In this document: positions 10,490-22,500 of the stretch, in pieces
Layout of the letters: the number at the start of each line of letters is the position of its first letter
Numbering within the stretch: the stretch's first letter is position 1
Source: Prostheceraeus crozeri
Taxonomy: Eukaryota; Platyhelminthes; Polycladida; Euryleptidae
Assembly: GCA_907163375.1 (NCBI GenBank)
Contig: CAJQUW010007746.1
Span: 62,001 to 126,000, forward strand
Direction of reading: 5' to 3'
DNA length: 64,000 nucleotides
The notes under the pieces: generated by a model
What the model was told of the DNA's origin: nothing
Seen by the model: only the letters and a program-made list of their open reading frames with translations
The model's database searches: none
Position numbers and translations under genes: made by a program

Positions 10490-11381
10490 AATGAAAAATT
10501 GTTCGTAATCGTTGCACTTGTTCTTCTAAAGTTTTCGAGAATACTAAAATGTCATCCAGATATATTAGACACTGATGCCAATTCTCCTTATCGAATACTT
10601 TGTGCATTAATTTTTCAAATGTACTTGGGGAAGTGGAAAGTCCCATTGGCATTCGAACAAATTCCCAATGATTTGTTTTCGTGCTGAAAGCCGTCTTCTG
10701 AATATCACTTTCGAGCATTGGCACGTTATAATATCCAGAGGAGAGGTCAAGAGTAGTGAAATATGCTGATCCATGAAGCGTATCTAATAAGTGTTTTGTC
10801 TCTGGTATAGGAAATATTGGTCTTTTAGTTATTGCGTTTAATTTCCGGTAATCCACTGTAAGTCTGATATCGCCATTCTTTTTCGGTACTACTACCAACG
10901 GTGCATTCCATGGAGATTCGCTTTCCCGTATTATGTCTTTATTCTGTAAGTCATGTATCATTTCTTCAACTTTATCTTCTAACGGAATAGGAACACGCCT
11001 GTAAGCACATGCAATAGGTTTTTCATGTCCGGTATCAATTTCATGTTTCACCATATCAGTTAATCCAATATCATGCTTGCTCACACTGAAAATATCCACA
11101 AATTCTTTTAAAAGAATTAGCAGTTCTGTTTCTTTTTCACCAATTTCGTCTATTTGTTTTTTAAATTTCAATTCTAAAATTTTCCAACGTTTATCTGCAT
11201 TCATCTCACTCATTTGGTTAACACACTTTCCACCACGTGAGTTGTTTTTCTGACTCGATGTAGCTCCAATGAAACTTCCTAACTTCATACCCTTATGCAA
11301 TTTTACACCATCCTCAAAAGTCCATATTCGCACAGGGACATGTTTCCTGTTGTCAATTTTAACAATTCCTGTAGCTTTTAT
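10455..11381 (-). pseudogene. Gypsy RT, fingers and palm
   Basis: It copies the element's RNA to DNA. Readable motifs in order: YRRVPIPLEDKVEEMI and NDIRESESPWNAPLVVVPKK-type fingers (as DIIRESESPWNAPLV), DIRLTVDYRKLNAITK, FTTLDLSSGYYNVPM (first catalytic Asp), FVRMPMGLSTSPSTFEKLM, and CLIYLDDILVFS (catalytic YLDD). The frame is open back to a TAG at 11382-11384 and is lost by an indel near 10490-10500, where the next fragment begins in another frame. The catalytic residues themselves look intact. Confidence 0.92.
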
Positions 11382-11696
11382 CTAATTTCTCTCACCCAAA
11401 TCAGCCACATTTGGTTCACAGAGACCCTCTAGTCCCTCATTTAGATCAACATAACCACGTATCATATATTCTCCAGCTTCATGTAGTGTCACTGTATCGA
11501 AACATTTAACATCAAAGCCGAAATTTTGAACATCATCACTTATGTCACGAGTCTTTTGTAAAATCAAATCTTCTGCCTGATCTCGAGTCTCAGAGCAGGC
11601 TACGGTTAGTTTTCCGACTTCAAACCACTGCAACTCACACTCCGACTTTTCAGTTGCTGTATCAACGGTACCTCGACATTGTTTACCCAAGCACAA
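11382..11696 (-). pseudogene. Gypsy protease-RT linker
   Basis: Same frame as the protease (upstream) and the RT (downstream), separated by in-frame stops at 11700-11702 and 11382-11384. No domain is recognised; position and frame identify it as the spacer between protease and RT. Confidence 0.7.
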
Positions 11697-11699
11697 TTC

Positions 11700-12041
11700 T
11701 CAGGAGGATCTACTGCTATTTTCAGCTTGAAATCCCAAAATCAGATTTGGATATATTTTGTCAACAATCGAGAACTTACAGTACCTCTCTTGATCACGTA
11801 TTTGAACGTTCAGCTTAACCCAACCGTCGGTATGCATTCGTGAATCATTCGCACTTTTGATAAATTTATTTGCTTTTATTATTCTGCTTCCAGAAATTCC
11901 TGTTCTCTTGACGAACTCTCTATCAATAACATTGATGTCTGCTTCAGTGTCCAAAAACAAGATTGAATCGCGCCCCTCGCATTTACACTCGATCAATGGC
12001 TTATTTGTCGACTTCTTTGATTTTTTTTTTAATTGTCTTGG
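11700..12041 (-). pseudogene. Gypsy aspartic protease, mutated active site
   Basis: A retroviral-type aspartic protease for Gag-Pol processing. The active-site triplet region reads ILFLDTEADINVID; the Gly normally following Asp-Thr/Ser is replaced by Glu, which should abolish activity. The second hallmark (NLILGFQ, the ILG motif) is present near the C-terminus. The frame is open upstream to 12041, overlapping the end of gag by about 40 nt across a run of ten A residues (12021-12030 on this strand) and lying in the +1 frame relative to gag. This fits frameshift expression, although a mutational indel in the A-run is equally possible. Confidence 0.8.
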
Positions 12042-13317
12042 TTACATCTGGATGAAGTGCTCGAACCGTTTTCCACTTTTTATTCCCTTGAATGTACTCG
12101 TACAAATCATTAATGTCATCTGGATAGACCTTTTCGCTTTGATTTCTTTTCGTCTTGACTTCAGCTTCACCTTTTGAGATATTGTCGTCATACATAGTCA
12201 TTGCATGGATCTCCGCGATTACATCCCTTTCTTTAATACTGCATTCACTTTCCGTTTGTGATTCGGAAGTGTCATCTGATACATCAGCTGAGTCCCATTC
12301 GGTATTTTCCTGCACTTGTATCTTCCGAAAACGTTGCGGTCTGTTTGAATTTTGTAACCTGCAATTCGATGAATTATGTCCGAATCGTCCACAATGTTTA
12401 CACTTATTGTTTTCACAGAATCGAGTCACAAGCCCTTGATTTCCGCACATCCAACAAATTATTTCTTGCCGCTGAGGTCTTGCTCTGGACCTATTGAATT
12501 GTATGTCCTTGTGTTTACTTTGCATCACTTTGTTGGCATCATCTCTTTGCCAAGCGTCATTATTTTGCCGCATAATATCGGCATAAGAACGTCTCGGAGT
12601 AACACTTGTATTTTGTAAAATTGTCACGATGTAACTAAGCTGCTTCTGTACCATAGTCAATTGGTTTTGTAATTTTTCAATCGCAGCATTTTGCACACTT
12701 TCCTCCAATTCAGCTTTTCTCACATACGTCGATGCATTTGTCTTCTTCTCTTTCTTCACGAGATTGTATGCCTGGTCAACAGTATCAACTTTCACTCTGT
12801 TTAGGGCCAGTTTCAGTTGTTCATTTCTTAATCCTTTGGTGAACGCATCAATAAGGTGTTTCTCTTTTTGCTCTGAGCTCATACTTTTTAAAAGTTTAAA
12901 CCCTTTGATTCTGATTTCCGACAAGAATTCTCGTAAGTGCTGATCACTCTTCTGCTTACATGCAAATAATTTCACCAGCGGAGTTAACTCAGATTCTTTG
13001 GGTAGGAATAGTTCTATCCACTCGAAATTGTTTTCATTGTCCTTGAATTCGAGTTGCCCACATAATTCGAAGCGCATTTCATCCGACAATGTATTGAAGA
13101 GAACAATGATTTTACTCTCGTTCTTCGTAATTCCAGATATCTTGAAATATTGTTTTAATTTTTCCAAATGTGATTTTATGTCATCATTTTTGTCACATTG
13201 GTGAGGAACAGTAATCGAGTCTTTGTGGAGTAACTTTTGCAGTAAATTTTCCAATAGCTGACACTGCTTGCTAACGCCAAGTGTTGCATCCCCAGAAGGC
13301 ATGGTAGATTCAACCAA
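12001..13317 (-). CDS. Gypsy Gag polyprotein
   Basis: A 438-residue Gag: a capsid-like region in the first two-thirds (LFNTLSDEMRFELC, LREFLSEIRIKGFKLLKSMS) with a coiled-coil-like stretch (LQNQLTMVQKQLSYIV), then nucleocapsid zinc knuckles. The first knuckle, CWMCGNQGLVTRFC, lacks its His (Leu instead); the second, CKHCGRFGHNSSNC, is a complete CCHC. The Met codons at 13317 and 13302 both lie inside the 5' LTR (13282-13507), so the first residues of Gag are LTR-encoded if either is used. The ORF is otherwise unbroken. Gag would form the cytoplasmic virus-like particle. Confidence 0.88.
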   Translation of the reverse strand: MVESTMPSGDATLGVSKQCQLLENLLQKLLHKDSITVPHQCDKNDDIKSHLEKLKQYFKISGITKNESKIIVLFNTLSDEMRFELCGQLEFKDNENNFEWIELFLPKESELTPLVKLFACKQKSDQHLREFLSEIRIKGFKLLKSMSSEQKEKHLIDAFTKGLRNEQLKLALNRVKVDTVDQAYNLVKKEKKTNASTYVRKAELEESVQNAAIEKLQNQLTMVQKQLSYIVTILQNTSVTPRRSYADIMRQNNDAWQRDDANKVMQSKHKDIQFNRSRARPQRQEIICWMCGNQGLVTRFCENNKCKHCGRFGHNSSNCRLQNSNRPQRFRKIQVQENTEWDSADVSDDTSESQTESECSIKERDVIAEIHAMTMYDDNISKGEAEVKTKRNQSEKVYPDDINDLYEYIQGNKKWKTVRALHPDVTKTIKKKIKEVDK

Positions 13318-13507
13318 ACGTCAATATATTATCATAAGCAGTGACATATCACAAGTAATGCACTGTCTTTTTAAATTCAAACATAGTTATTAGTATAGCA
13401 ATATCTAAGATATAAGAAGTGCTATGTCAAGAGGAACACTAGGTCATAGACTGTCAATCAGGCAAGATATCAACACACAACTTGTTAGATATCTCTACAA
13501 CATAACA
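13282..13507 (-). repeat. Gypsy 5' LTR
   Basis: 226-bp LTR matching 6770-6992; it is the upstream LTR for the minus-strand genes. Its inner edge overlaps the start of gag. On the sense strand CTTGGCGTTAGCAAGC follows the LTR; TGGCG there is the likely start of a tRNA primer-binding site, but the tRNA is not identified. Confidence 0.9.
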
Positions 13508-13512
13508 ATCAC

Positions 13513-14165
13513 ATTGCTCTCAGAGGTGAAATTAGGAAGATCTTGTGAATTAGGAGAGAATGAATGCTTTTCTCTAAATAATTTCAGCATTTATTCTACA
13601 AAGCAATACTGAGCTTCTGTATTGATCTGGTAATGTTACAAAGTCTGGTCAAGAGTATTCATTCCCCACTTCGCCAACTTCTGTCAATTTCTCTGTGTTT
13701 TCATTTAAGACAACTTTCATGTCAACATACAGGATAAGAGAGTGCATTGCAAATACGAACCTGATTAGTCAATAACCAGGAGAGGTCATTCTCATATTCA
13801 GCTAAAGTCTCAAGTTCAGTTTACAAATAATCATTTCAGACTTCAGACGGCGGAGTTGTCGGTAAGAGGCATTCGTTTTATTTAATATTTCAAATGACTG
13901 AACAGTCACAAGTGTTTTCATGGTAAAAGAATGAAATTTCGTCGTATTATTGTCATTTTGAAGACCTTCCGAAAACCTCCATCTCAATTGAAATAGTTTT
14001 ATACTTGTAGTAGTTGAATTCAACTTGTTGCCTTACACAGGTATCAAATAATCATGATGACATCTGTGAGGCCGGCTCTCCCATCGAGTAAAGGCCGCTA
14101 AACATGCCAAATTTCAATATTTGTAGCGCTATGGATTGGAAATGGGAAGATAATGAATGGATAAA
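13513..14165. other. No gene recognised
   Basis: Unique-looking AT-rich spacer between the gypsy element and the minisatellite. No open stretch with a recognisable domain. Confidence 0.4.
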
Positions 14166-14179
14166 ACTATGTGCGACGG

Positions 14180-17100
14180 TGCTCAAGCTCGGGGTCTCAG
14201 GGTCGGGGTATCATGGTCGGGGTCTCATGTTCGCAGTCTCAGGGTCAGGGTCTCATGGTCCGGTTCATGGTCGTGTTCTCATGGTCGTGGTCTCGAGGTC
14301 GGGGTCTCCCGGTCGGGGTGTCATGGTCGGGGTTGTCATGGTCGGGTTGTCATGGTCGAGGTCTCATGGTCGTGGTCTCCCGGTCGGGGTGTCATGGTCG
14401 GGGTGTCATGGTCGGGGTTGTCATGGTCGGGGTTGTCATGGTCGGGGTTGTCATGGTCGGGCTGTCATGGTCGAGGTCTCATGGTCGTGGTCTAATGGTC
14501 GTGGTCTAATGGTCGTGGTCTCATGGTCGGGGTCTCAGGGTCGTGGTCTCGAGGTTGGGTTTCATGGTCGGGGTCTCATGGTCGGGTACATGGTCGGAGT
14601 CTCAGGGTCGGGGTCTCATGGTCGGGATCTCATGGTCGGGGTCTATGGGTGGGGGTCTCGAGGTCGGGGTCTCATGATCGGAGTCTCATGGTCGGAGTCT
14701 TATGGTCGTTGTCTCATGGTCGGCCTCGTGATTTGTGTTTCATGGTCGGGGTCGCGGTCGTGCGCATCGTCGGGGTTTATGGTCGTGTTCTCATGGTCGT
14801 GGTCTCGAGGTCGGGGTCTCCCGGTCGGGGTGTCATGGTCGGGTTGTCATGGTCGGGTTGTCATGGTCGAGGTCTCATGGTCGGGTTGTCATGGTCGGGT
14901 TGTCATGGTCGAGGTCTCATGGTCGTGGTCTGATGGTCGTGGTCTCATGGTCGGGGTCTCAGGGTCGTGGTCTCGAGGTTGGGTTTCATGGTCGGGGTCT
15001 CATGGTCGTGGTCTCGAAGTCGGGGTTTCATGGTCGGGGTCTCATGGTCGGGTACATGGTCGGAGTCTCAGGGTCGGGGTCTCATGGTCGGGATCTCAGG
15101 GTCGGGATCTCATGGTCGGGGTCTATGGGTGGGGGTCTCGAGGTCGGGGTCTCAGGGTCGGGGTATCATGGTCGGGGTCTCATGGTCGGAGTCTTATGGT
15201 CGTGGTCTCATGGTCGACCTCGTGATTTGTGTTTCATGGTCGGGGTCGTGCACATCGTAGGGGTTTATGGTCGTATTCTCAGGGTCGGGGTGTCAGGGTC
15301 GTGGTCTCGAGGTTGGGTTTCATGGTCGGTGTCTCATGGTCGTGGTCTCGAGGTCGGGGTTTCATGGTCGGGGTCTATGGGTGGGGGTCTCGAGGTCGGG
15401 GTGTCATGGTCGGGTTGTCATGGTCGAGGTCTCATGGTCGTGGTCTGATGGTCGTGGTCTCATGGTCGGGGTCTCAGGGTCATGGTCTTGAGGTTGGGTT
15501 TCATGGTCGGGGTCTCATGGTCGTGGTCTCGAAGTCGGGGTTTCATGGTCGGGGTCTCATGGTCGGGTACATGGTCGGAGTCTCAGGGTCGGGGTCTCAT
15601 GGTCGGGATCTCAGGGTCGGGATCTCATGGTCGGGGTCTATGGGTGGAGGTCTCGAGGTCGGGGTCTCATGGTCAGGGTCTCATGGCCGTGGTCTCATGG
15701 TCGGAGTCTTATGGTCGTGGTCTCATGGTCGGCCTCGTGATTTGTGTTTCATGGTCGGGGTCGCGGTCGTGCGCATCGTCGGGGTCTATGGTCGTGTTCT
15801 CATGGTCGGGTTCATGGTCATGTGCTCGAGGTCGGGGTCTCAGGGTCGCGGTCTCGAGGTTGGGTTTCATGGTCGGTGTCTCATGGTCGTGGTCTCGAGG
15901 TCGGGGTTTCATGGTCGGGGTCTATGGGTGGGGGTCTCGAGGTCGGGGTGTCATGGTCGGGTTGTCATGGTCGAGGTCTCATGGTCGTGGTCTGATGGTC
16001 GTGGTCTCATGGTCGGGGTCTCAGGGTCATGGTCTTGAGGTTGGGTTTCATGGTCGGGGTCTCATGGTCGTGGTCTCGAAGTCGGGGTTTCATGGTCGGG
16101 GTCTCATGGTCGGGTACATGGTCGGAGTCTCAGGGTCGGGGTCTCATGGTCGGGATCTCAGGGTCGGGATCTCATGGTCGGGGTCTATGGGTGGAGGTCT
16201 CGAGGTCGGGGTCTCATGGTCAGGGTCTCATGGCCGTGGTCTCATGGTCGGAGTCTTATGGTCGTGGTCTCATGGTCGGCCTCGTGATTTGTGTTTCATG
16301 GTCGGGGTCGCGGTCGTGCGCATCGTCGGGGTCTATGGTCGTGTTCTCATGGTCGGGTTCATGGTCATGTGCTCGAGGTCGGGGTCTCAGGGTCGTGGTC
16401 TCGAGGTTGGGTTTCATGGTCGGTGTCTCATGGTCGTGGTCTCGAGGTCGGGGTCTCATGGTCGGGGTCTCATGATCGGGTACATGGTCGGAGTCTCAGA
16501 GTCGGGGTTTCATGGTCGAGGTCTCATGGTCGTGGTCTGATGGTCGTGGTCTCATGGTCGGGGTCTCAGGGTCATGGTCTTGAGGTTGGGTTTCATGGTC
16601 GGGGTCTCATGGTCGTGGTCTCGAAGTCGGGGTTTCATGGTCGGGGTCTCATGGTCGGGTACATGGTCGGAGTCTCATGGTCTGAGTCTCAGGGTCGGGA
16701 TCTCATGGTCGGGGTCTATGGGTGGGGGTCTCGAGGTCGGGGTCTCATGATCGGAGTCTCATGGTCAGGGTCTCATGGTCGGAGTCTTATGGTTGTTGTC
16801 TCATGGTCGGCCTCGTGATTTGTGTTTCATGGTCGGGGTCTCGTCGTGCGCATCGTCGGGGTCTATGGTCGTGTTCTCATGGTCGGGTTCATGGTCATGT
16901 GCTCGAGGTCGGGGTCTCAGGGTCGTGGTCTCGAGGTTGGGTTTCATGGTCGGGGTCTCATGGTCGTGGTCTCGAGGTCGGGGTCTCATGATCGGGTACA
17001 TGGTCGGAGTCTCAGAGTCGGGGTTTCATGGTCGAGGTCTCATGGTCGTGGTCTGATGGTCGTGGTCTCATGGTCGGGGTCTCAGGGTCGTGGTCTCGAG

Positions 17101-19103
17101 GTTGGGTTTCATGGTCGGGGTCTCATGGTCGTGGTCTCGAAGTCGGGGTTTCATGGTCGGGGTCTCATGGTCGGGTACATGGTCGGAGTCTCAGGGTCGG
17201 GGTCTCATGGTCGGGATCTCAGGGTCGGGATCTCATGGTCGGGGTCTATGGGTGGAGGTCTCGAGGTCGGGGTCTCATGGTCAGGGTCTATGGGTGGAGG
17301 TCTCGAGGTCGGGGTCTCATGGTCAGGGTCTCATGGCCGTGGTCTCATGGTCGGAGTCTTATGGTCGTGGTCTCATGGTCGGCCTCGTGATTTGTGTTTC
17401 ATGGTCGGGGTCGCGGTCGTGCGCATCGTCGGGGTCTATGGTCGTGTTCTCATGGTCGGGTTCATGGTCATGTGCTCGAGGTCGGGGTCTCAGGGTCGTG
17501 GTCTCGAGGTTGGGTTTCATGGTCGGTGTCTCATGGTCGTGGTCTCGAGGTCGGGGTCTCATGGTCGGGGTCTCATGATCGGGTACATGGTCGGAGTCTC
17601 AGAGTCGGGGTTTCATGGTCGAGGTCTCATGGTCGTGGTCTGATGGTCGTGGTCTGATGGTCGTGGTCTCATGGTCGGGGTCTCAGGGTCATGGTCTTGA
17701 GGTTGGGTTTCATGGTCGGGGTCTCATGGTCGTGGTCTCGAAGTCGGGGTTTCATGGTCGGGGTCTCATGGTCGGGTACATGGTCGGAGTCTCAGGGTCG
17801 GGGTCTCATGGTCGGGATCTCAGGGTCGGGATCTCATGGTCGGGGTCTATGGGTGGAGGTCTCGAGGTCGGGGTCGCATGGTCAGGGTCTCATGGCCGTG
17901 GTCTCATGGTCGGAGTCTTATGGTCGTGGTCTCATGGTCGGCCTCGTGATTTGTGCTTCATGGTCGGGGTCGCGGTCGTGCGCATCGTCGGGGTCTATGG
18001 TCGTGTTCTCATGTGCTCGAGGTCGGGGTGTCTCGAGGTTGGGTTTCATGGTCGGGGTCTCATGGTCGTGGTCTCGAGGTCGGGGTCTCATGGTCGGGGT
18101 CTCATGATCGGGTACATGGTCGGAGTCTCAGAGTCGGGGTTTCATGGTCGAGGTCTCATGGTCGTGGTCTGATGGTCGTGGTCTCATGGTCGGGGTCTCA
18201 GGGTCGTGGTCTCGAGGTTGGGTTTCATGGTCGGGGTCTCATGGTCGTGGTCTCGAAGTCGGGGTTTCATGGTCGGGGTCTCATGGTCGGGTACATGGTC
18301 GGAGTCTCAGGGTCGGGGTCTCATGGTCGGGATCTCAGGGTCGGGATTTCATGGTCGGGGTCTATGGGTGGAGGTCTCGAGGTCGGTGTCTCATGGTCGG
18401 GGTCTATGGGTGGGGGTCTCGAGGTCGGGGTCTCATGGTCAGGGTCTCATGGTCGGAGTCCTATGGTCGTGGTCTCATGGTCGGCCTCGTGATTTGTGTT
18501 TCATGGTCGGGGTCGCGGTCGTGCGCATCGTCGGGGTCTATGGTCGTGTTCTAATGGTCGGGTTCTTGGTCATGTTCTCGAGGTCGGGGTCTCAGGGTCG
18601 TGGTCTCGAGGTTGGGTTTCATGGTCGGTGTCTCATGGTCGTGGTCTCGAGGTCGGGGTCTCATGGTCGGGGTCTCATGATCGGGTACATGGTCGGAGTC
18701 TCAGAGTCGGGGTTTCATGGTCGAAGTCTCGAGGTCGGGGCTTCATGGTCGGGGTCTCATGGTCGTGGTCTCGAGGTCGGGGTCTCATGGTCTGGGTCTG
18801 ATTTTTCGGGGTCTCATGGTCGGGGTCTCATGGTCGGAGTCTCAGGGTCGGGGTCTCATGGTCGTGGTCTCGAGCTCGGAGTCTCATGGTCGTGGTCTCG
18901 AGGTGGGGGTCTCGAGGTCGGGGTCTCATGTTCGTGATCTCATGGTCGGGCTCGTGATTGGGTTTCATGGTCGGGGTCACATGATCGGGATCTCATGGTC
19001 GGGGTCTCATGGTCAGAGTCTCAGGGTCGGGGTGTCATGGTCGGAGTCTCATGGTCGTGGTCTCATGGTCGTGGTCTCGAGGTCGGAGTCTCATGTTCGT
19101 GGT
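14180..19103 (+). repeat. 14-bp G-rich minisatellite, array part 1
   Basis: About 4.9 kb of tandem copies of a 14-bp unit, commonest forms GGTCTCATGGTCGG, GGTCTCATGGTCGT and GGTCTCGAGGTCGG, with occasional 13-bp or variant units (for example GGTTGTCATGGTCG). The plus strand is rich in G and T and poor in stops, so all three forward frames give long spurious ORFs made of the same repeat (words such as GVSWSGSHGRGLMV). A higher-order repeat of about 490-575 bp is marked by a non-unit insert (CCTCGTGATTTGTG then GTCGCGGTCGTGCGCATCGT) near 14725, 15213, 15735, 16280, 16810, 17383, 17941 and 18485. I regard it as noncoding satellite DNA. Confidence 0.95.
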
Positions 19104-19340
19104 TGTAATGATACTGACGCAATTCAATAGAAAACAAATCCAAAGTTAATGATTCCTTTATGGTCAGATCACAACATTGATGGACAAGTACAAAATTTTA
19201 AGTAAATGTCAAAAGTTACCATAGCACTAAGGAAGATATCTTGAGCATATAGCATGATACAAGACAAGTGAGTGTTGAGATATCAAACCATCGAGAACAT
19301 AGTTATCACAACATATAGGAAAACATAGTTTTCATAACAC
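19104..19340 (-). repeat. BEL 3' LTR
   Basis: 237 bp, from TGTAATGATACTG to TTTTCATAACA on the plus strand. It differs from the other LTR at two substitutions by eye (near 19148 and 19230). Confidence 0.95.
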
Positions 19341-19352
19341 TCCCCAACAGAA
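19341..19352 (-). other. BEL polypurine tract
   Basis: The minus strand reads TGTTGGGGAG directly before the 3' LTR: a short purine run in the position expected for plus-strand priming. Confidence 0.55.
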
Positions 19353-19571
19353 GCGAATTGTACTGTTCCTATGCGATATTCGCAACAACAATGTTGAATG
19401 CACATTGCTCGCCGAAATCATTCTTTAACACCATTTTAGGGGAAGGTAAAAGCAGTGTAACCATTTCAAGTTCATAACGTTTGGTCACACTTATGGAAAG
19501 ATGAGCACTCTAAAACTGATATAGATGCTTTTGCAACACATAAATTCATCAACTAACAACAGACAAATTTA

Positions 19572-22500
19572 TCAAATAATCTCCAGATTATGTACAAGTC
19601 TAGTTGGCCGCCTTAACTCCTTTCCGTTACAAAAGAGAGTGACACTTCTAGCAATCTTGTCACGCCCGTAGTGAAGCTGCAAAATTTTTGCCATTGGCCA
19701 GAAGTCACGCTTTGTACCCTCATCTAGTAGAACAATGTCTCCTATACTCAGGTTATGACTTCGAATTTTGAGAGGTGATTTGTTCTCTACCAGCGAAACC
19801 AGATACTCAGTTTTCCAGCGTCTCCAAAATGCATTGAACACTCTTTTGGTGTCCTTGAAGGTAGTCAATGCGCTGATTCTATTCAAAACTTCACTAGATT
19901 GACTTGCAGTGATTCCTTCTTTTGGAAGTAGAAAATTCATTGGTGTCAATGGCAGAGTTTCGTCCTCTTGACAATAGTATGTTATTGGCCTGCGATTAAT
20001 CAACTCTTCAATTTGACAAACAATGGTGTGAAAGTCGTTTTGACTGGTCAACCCTTTCTTTAATGCGAATCGTAGGGAGTCCTTGACACTTCGTATAAGA
20101 CGTTCCCACACGCCACCAGTCCATGGAGCCTTTGGAGTATTGAATTTCCAGTCAATCCGAAACTGCAAAGAAGTCATAGAAGCAGCCTTCTGAAATGTCT
20201 TTGCGTTATCAGAAGTAACGCTTGATGGAATTCCTCTACGAGCAATAAATCGAATGAATGCCTTCATGAAGCCTTCAGCGTCTAAACTTTCAGCAACTTC
20301 CATATGGATCGCTCGAATTTTCAAACACGTGATTAGGAGAACATAAAACTTCTTCTTTCCTGTGAACAGAATGATCGGTCCAAAATAATCCAGGCCTATG
20401 GATTCGAACGGTCGCATTGATGCATCAGAAACTCGATCTGGTGGTAAGGCTGCGAATCTTTCCATGTGCGGCTTAGTACGATAGCGTTTGCATTTGACGC
20501 AGTTGTTGATAACTCTTTTAATGATTCTTCGAGCTTTTATTATCCAAAATCTTTTACGAATATCCACAAGAATGATCGAGAGTTTAGCATGAAACAATTG
20601 CGAATGACGATGTTGAATTAACAATTCTGTGTAATGACAATCATCAAGAATGATTGGATGCTTTGTGTCGTAAATAAGATCGGCTTGCGACAATCTTCCC
20701 TTTGCTCTCAAGATCATGTCATCATCCAAAAATGGCTCGAGATTATGGAGCTTGGAGCTCTTGGAGATTTCCCTATCACTGATCAAATTTTGATAATCAT
20801 CTGAAAATGATTTTCTTTGACAAAGCTTGATGACCTCGTTATCTGCTTTCAGAATTTCATCTCTAGAGAAGAATAGACTGCTTCCGTTTTCACCTTTGCA
20901 TCGAGAAATGAAATGCATGATATAGCATACAGTTCTGAGCAATCGTTGCATTTGAGAGAATCTTGATATATCAATGAAATCTTCTTGTACGATCGCTGGA
21001 AGCACTGGACATTCGATGTCCTCGTACTCCTCCTGTTCAACATGTGCTGCAGTTGATAAGCAAAGAACGTCATCGGGATTGTGAATTTCAGTGGGACCAT
21101 TCCACCATAAATCTGAATTCAGCCATTTACAAGTGGGCATAGCTTTTGCCGTATAATCAGCTGGGTTTTGAGTCGTTGGAATGTAGCGCCAATTGCTTGG
21201 TGGAATCAAATTTTGTATCTCAAGTATCCGGTTCTTCACGAAAACAGGCTGTGTTCTTTTCTGGCTTCCTGTTATCCAATAAAGACACACCTTCGAATCA
21301 GACCAAGCGTACATTTTCGCCACTGTGATATTTGTGAGCTCCTGCTTCATTTGTGTCAAAATCCTTGCAGTTATCAACGCCGCCATTAATTCTAGTTTAG
21401 GGATTGATAAATCATTTTTCGGACATAGTCGTGTTTTCGATGCAATTAAGTTGCTTATTGCAGAGCTAGAATTTGCTGTTTTCAGGTAAACAACTGTACC
21501 ATATGCCTTCGCTGAGGCATCTCCAAAACCATGCAATTCAACATAATCGAATTCTGCTTTCAACCCTAAACAGCGAGGAATCCGTAGATTCGCAACTTTC
21601 TGAAGCTCTGTGTTTAACGAGTTTATCTTACTCATTATGGCTGTGGGGAGTTTGCTATCCCAATCAAGCTTTAAATCCCAAATATCTTTCAATATCAATT
21701 TGTACTGCAAAGTAATGGGCGATATCAATCCCAACGGATCAAAAATTTCGCCTAAAAAACTTGCGAATTGACGTTTGGTTTCCAACTTCAAGTGCTCAGT
21801 GTTCAAGCTGATTGAAACATGATCCTCTTTGTAGTTCCACTTGATTCCAAGAACTTTGACAGTGTCATTGCTTTCTTCAAATTCAACGATTTCGTTCGAA
21901 TTGGACCTCCACTTATGCAATTTCATGGACATAGCATCGAAAATTGTAAACAAATCTCCTTTCAGCTTGATCAGATTATGTGGTGAAGAGGCTGATAGCA
22001 CCAAATCATCGACATAAATGTTGTCTTGCACTGCTTCAATGGTTGTTCTGTGAGATTCTTCGTATTTCCGTAAATGATGAGCTATAGTGGAATTTAGCAA
22101 AAAGGGCGATGCTCGAAATCCGAAAGGTACTCGAGTAAAGCGAAATGTGGTTTCTTTTGTTTTCGGCCATTCATTACCCAGTTTCTCCTCAAACCAAAGA
22201 AACCTGGTATATTCTCGATCATCTTCGAATAATGAAATCTGCAAGAAGGCACGTTGAATATCTCCAATCATCGCGAATTCATATAGTCTGAATCTCGTCA
22301 GCACACCGAGAGCGTGTGGTAAAAGATTTGGCCCTGCGTACATGCAATCGTTCACAGAGGTCTTGCTGTCATCTTCTGCCGAAGCATCGAAAACTATGCG
22401 CAATTTGGATGAGATTTTCTCCTCCCGAATGACAGCATGATGTGGAATATACATGTACCTATGATCATCATTTTTGAAAGGCTCGTCAACTTTTTCAATG

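Larger units (their letters stand above)
6765..13512 (-). mobile_element. Ty3/gypsy LTR retrotransposon (defective), with 5-bp target duplication
   Basis: Paired LTRs (6770-6992 and 13282-13507) begin TGTTG and end AACA on the plus strand. They are flanked by the 5-bp duplication ATCAC at 6765-6769 and 13508-13512. The minus strand carries gag, protease, RT, RNase H and integrase in Metaviridae (gypsy) order, with no envelope gene or chromodomain seen. The LTRs differ by about seven substitutions and two short indels by eye, so the insertion is not recent. Pol is inactivated by in-frame stops (11700-11702, 11382-11384, 7859-7861), a frameshift in the RT thumb near 10490, and a nested 1.26-kb retroelement fragment. 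Confidence 0.93.

Noticed and set aside
14104-19130. Many overlapping forward ORFs of 70-370 codons (Gly/Ser/Val/Arg-rich repeats) as a repeat-protein gene
   Set aside because: They exist in all three frames because the 14-bp unit lacks forward stops. There is no unique coding context, and higher-order blocks change frame freely.
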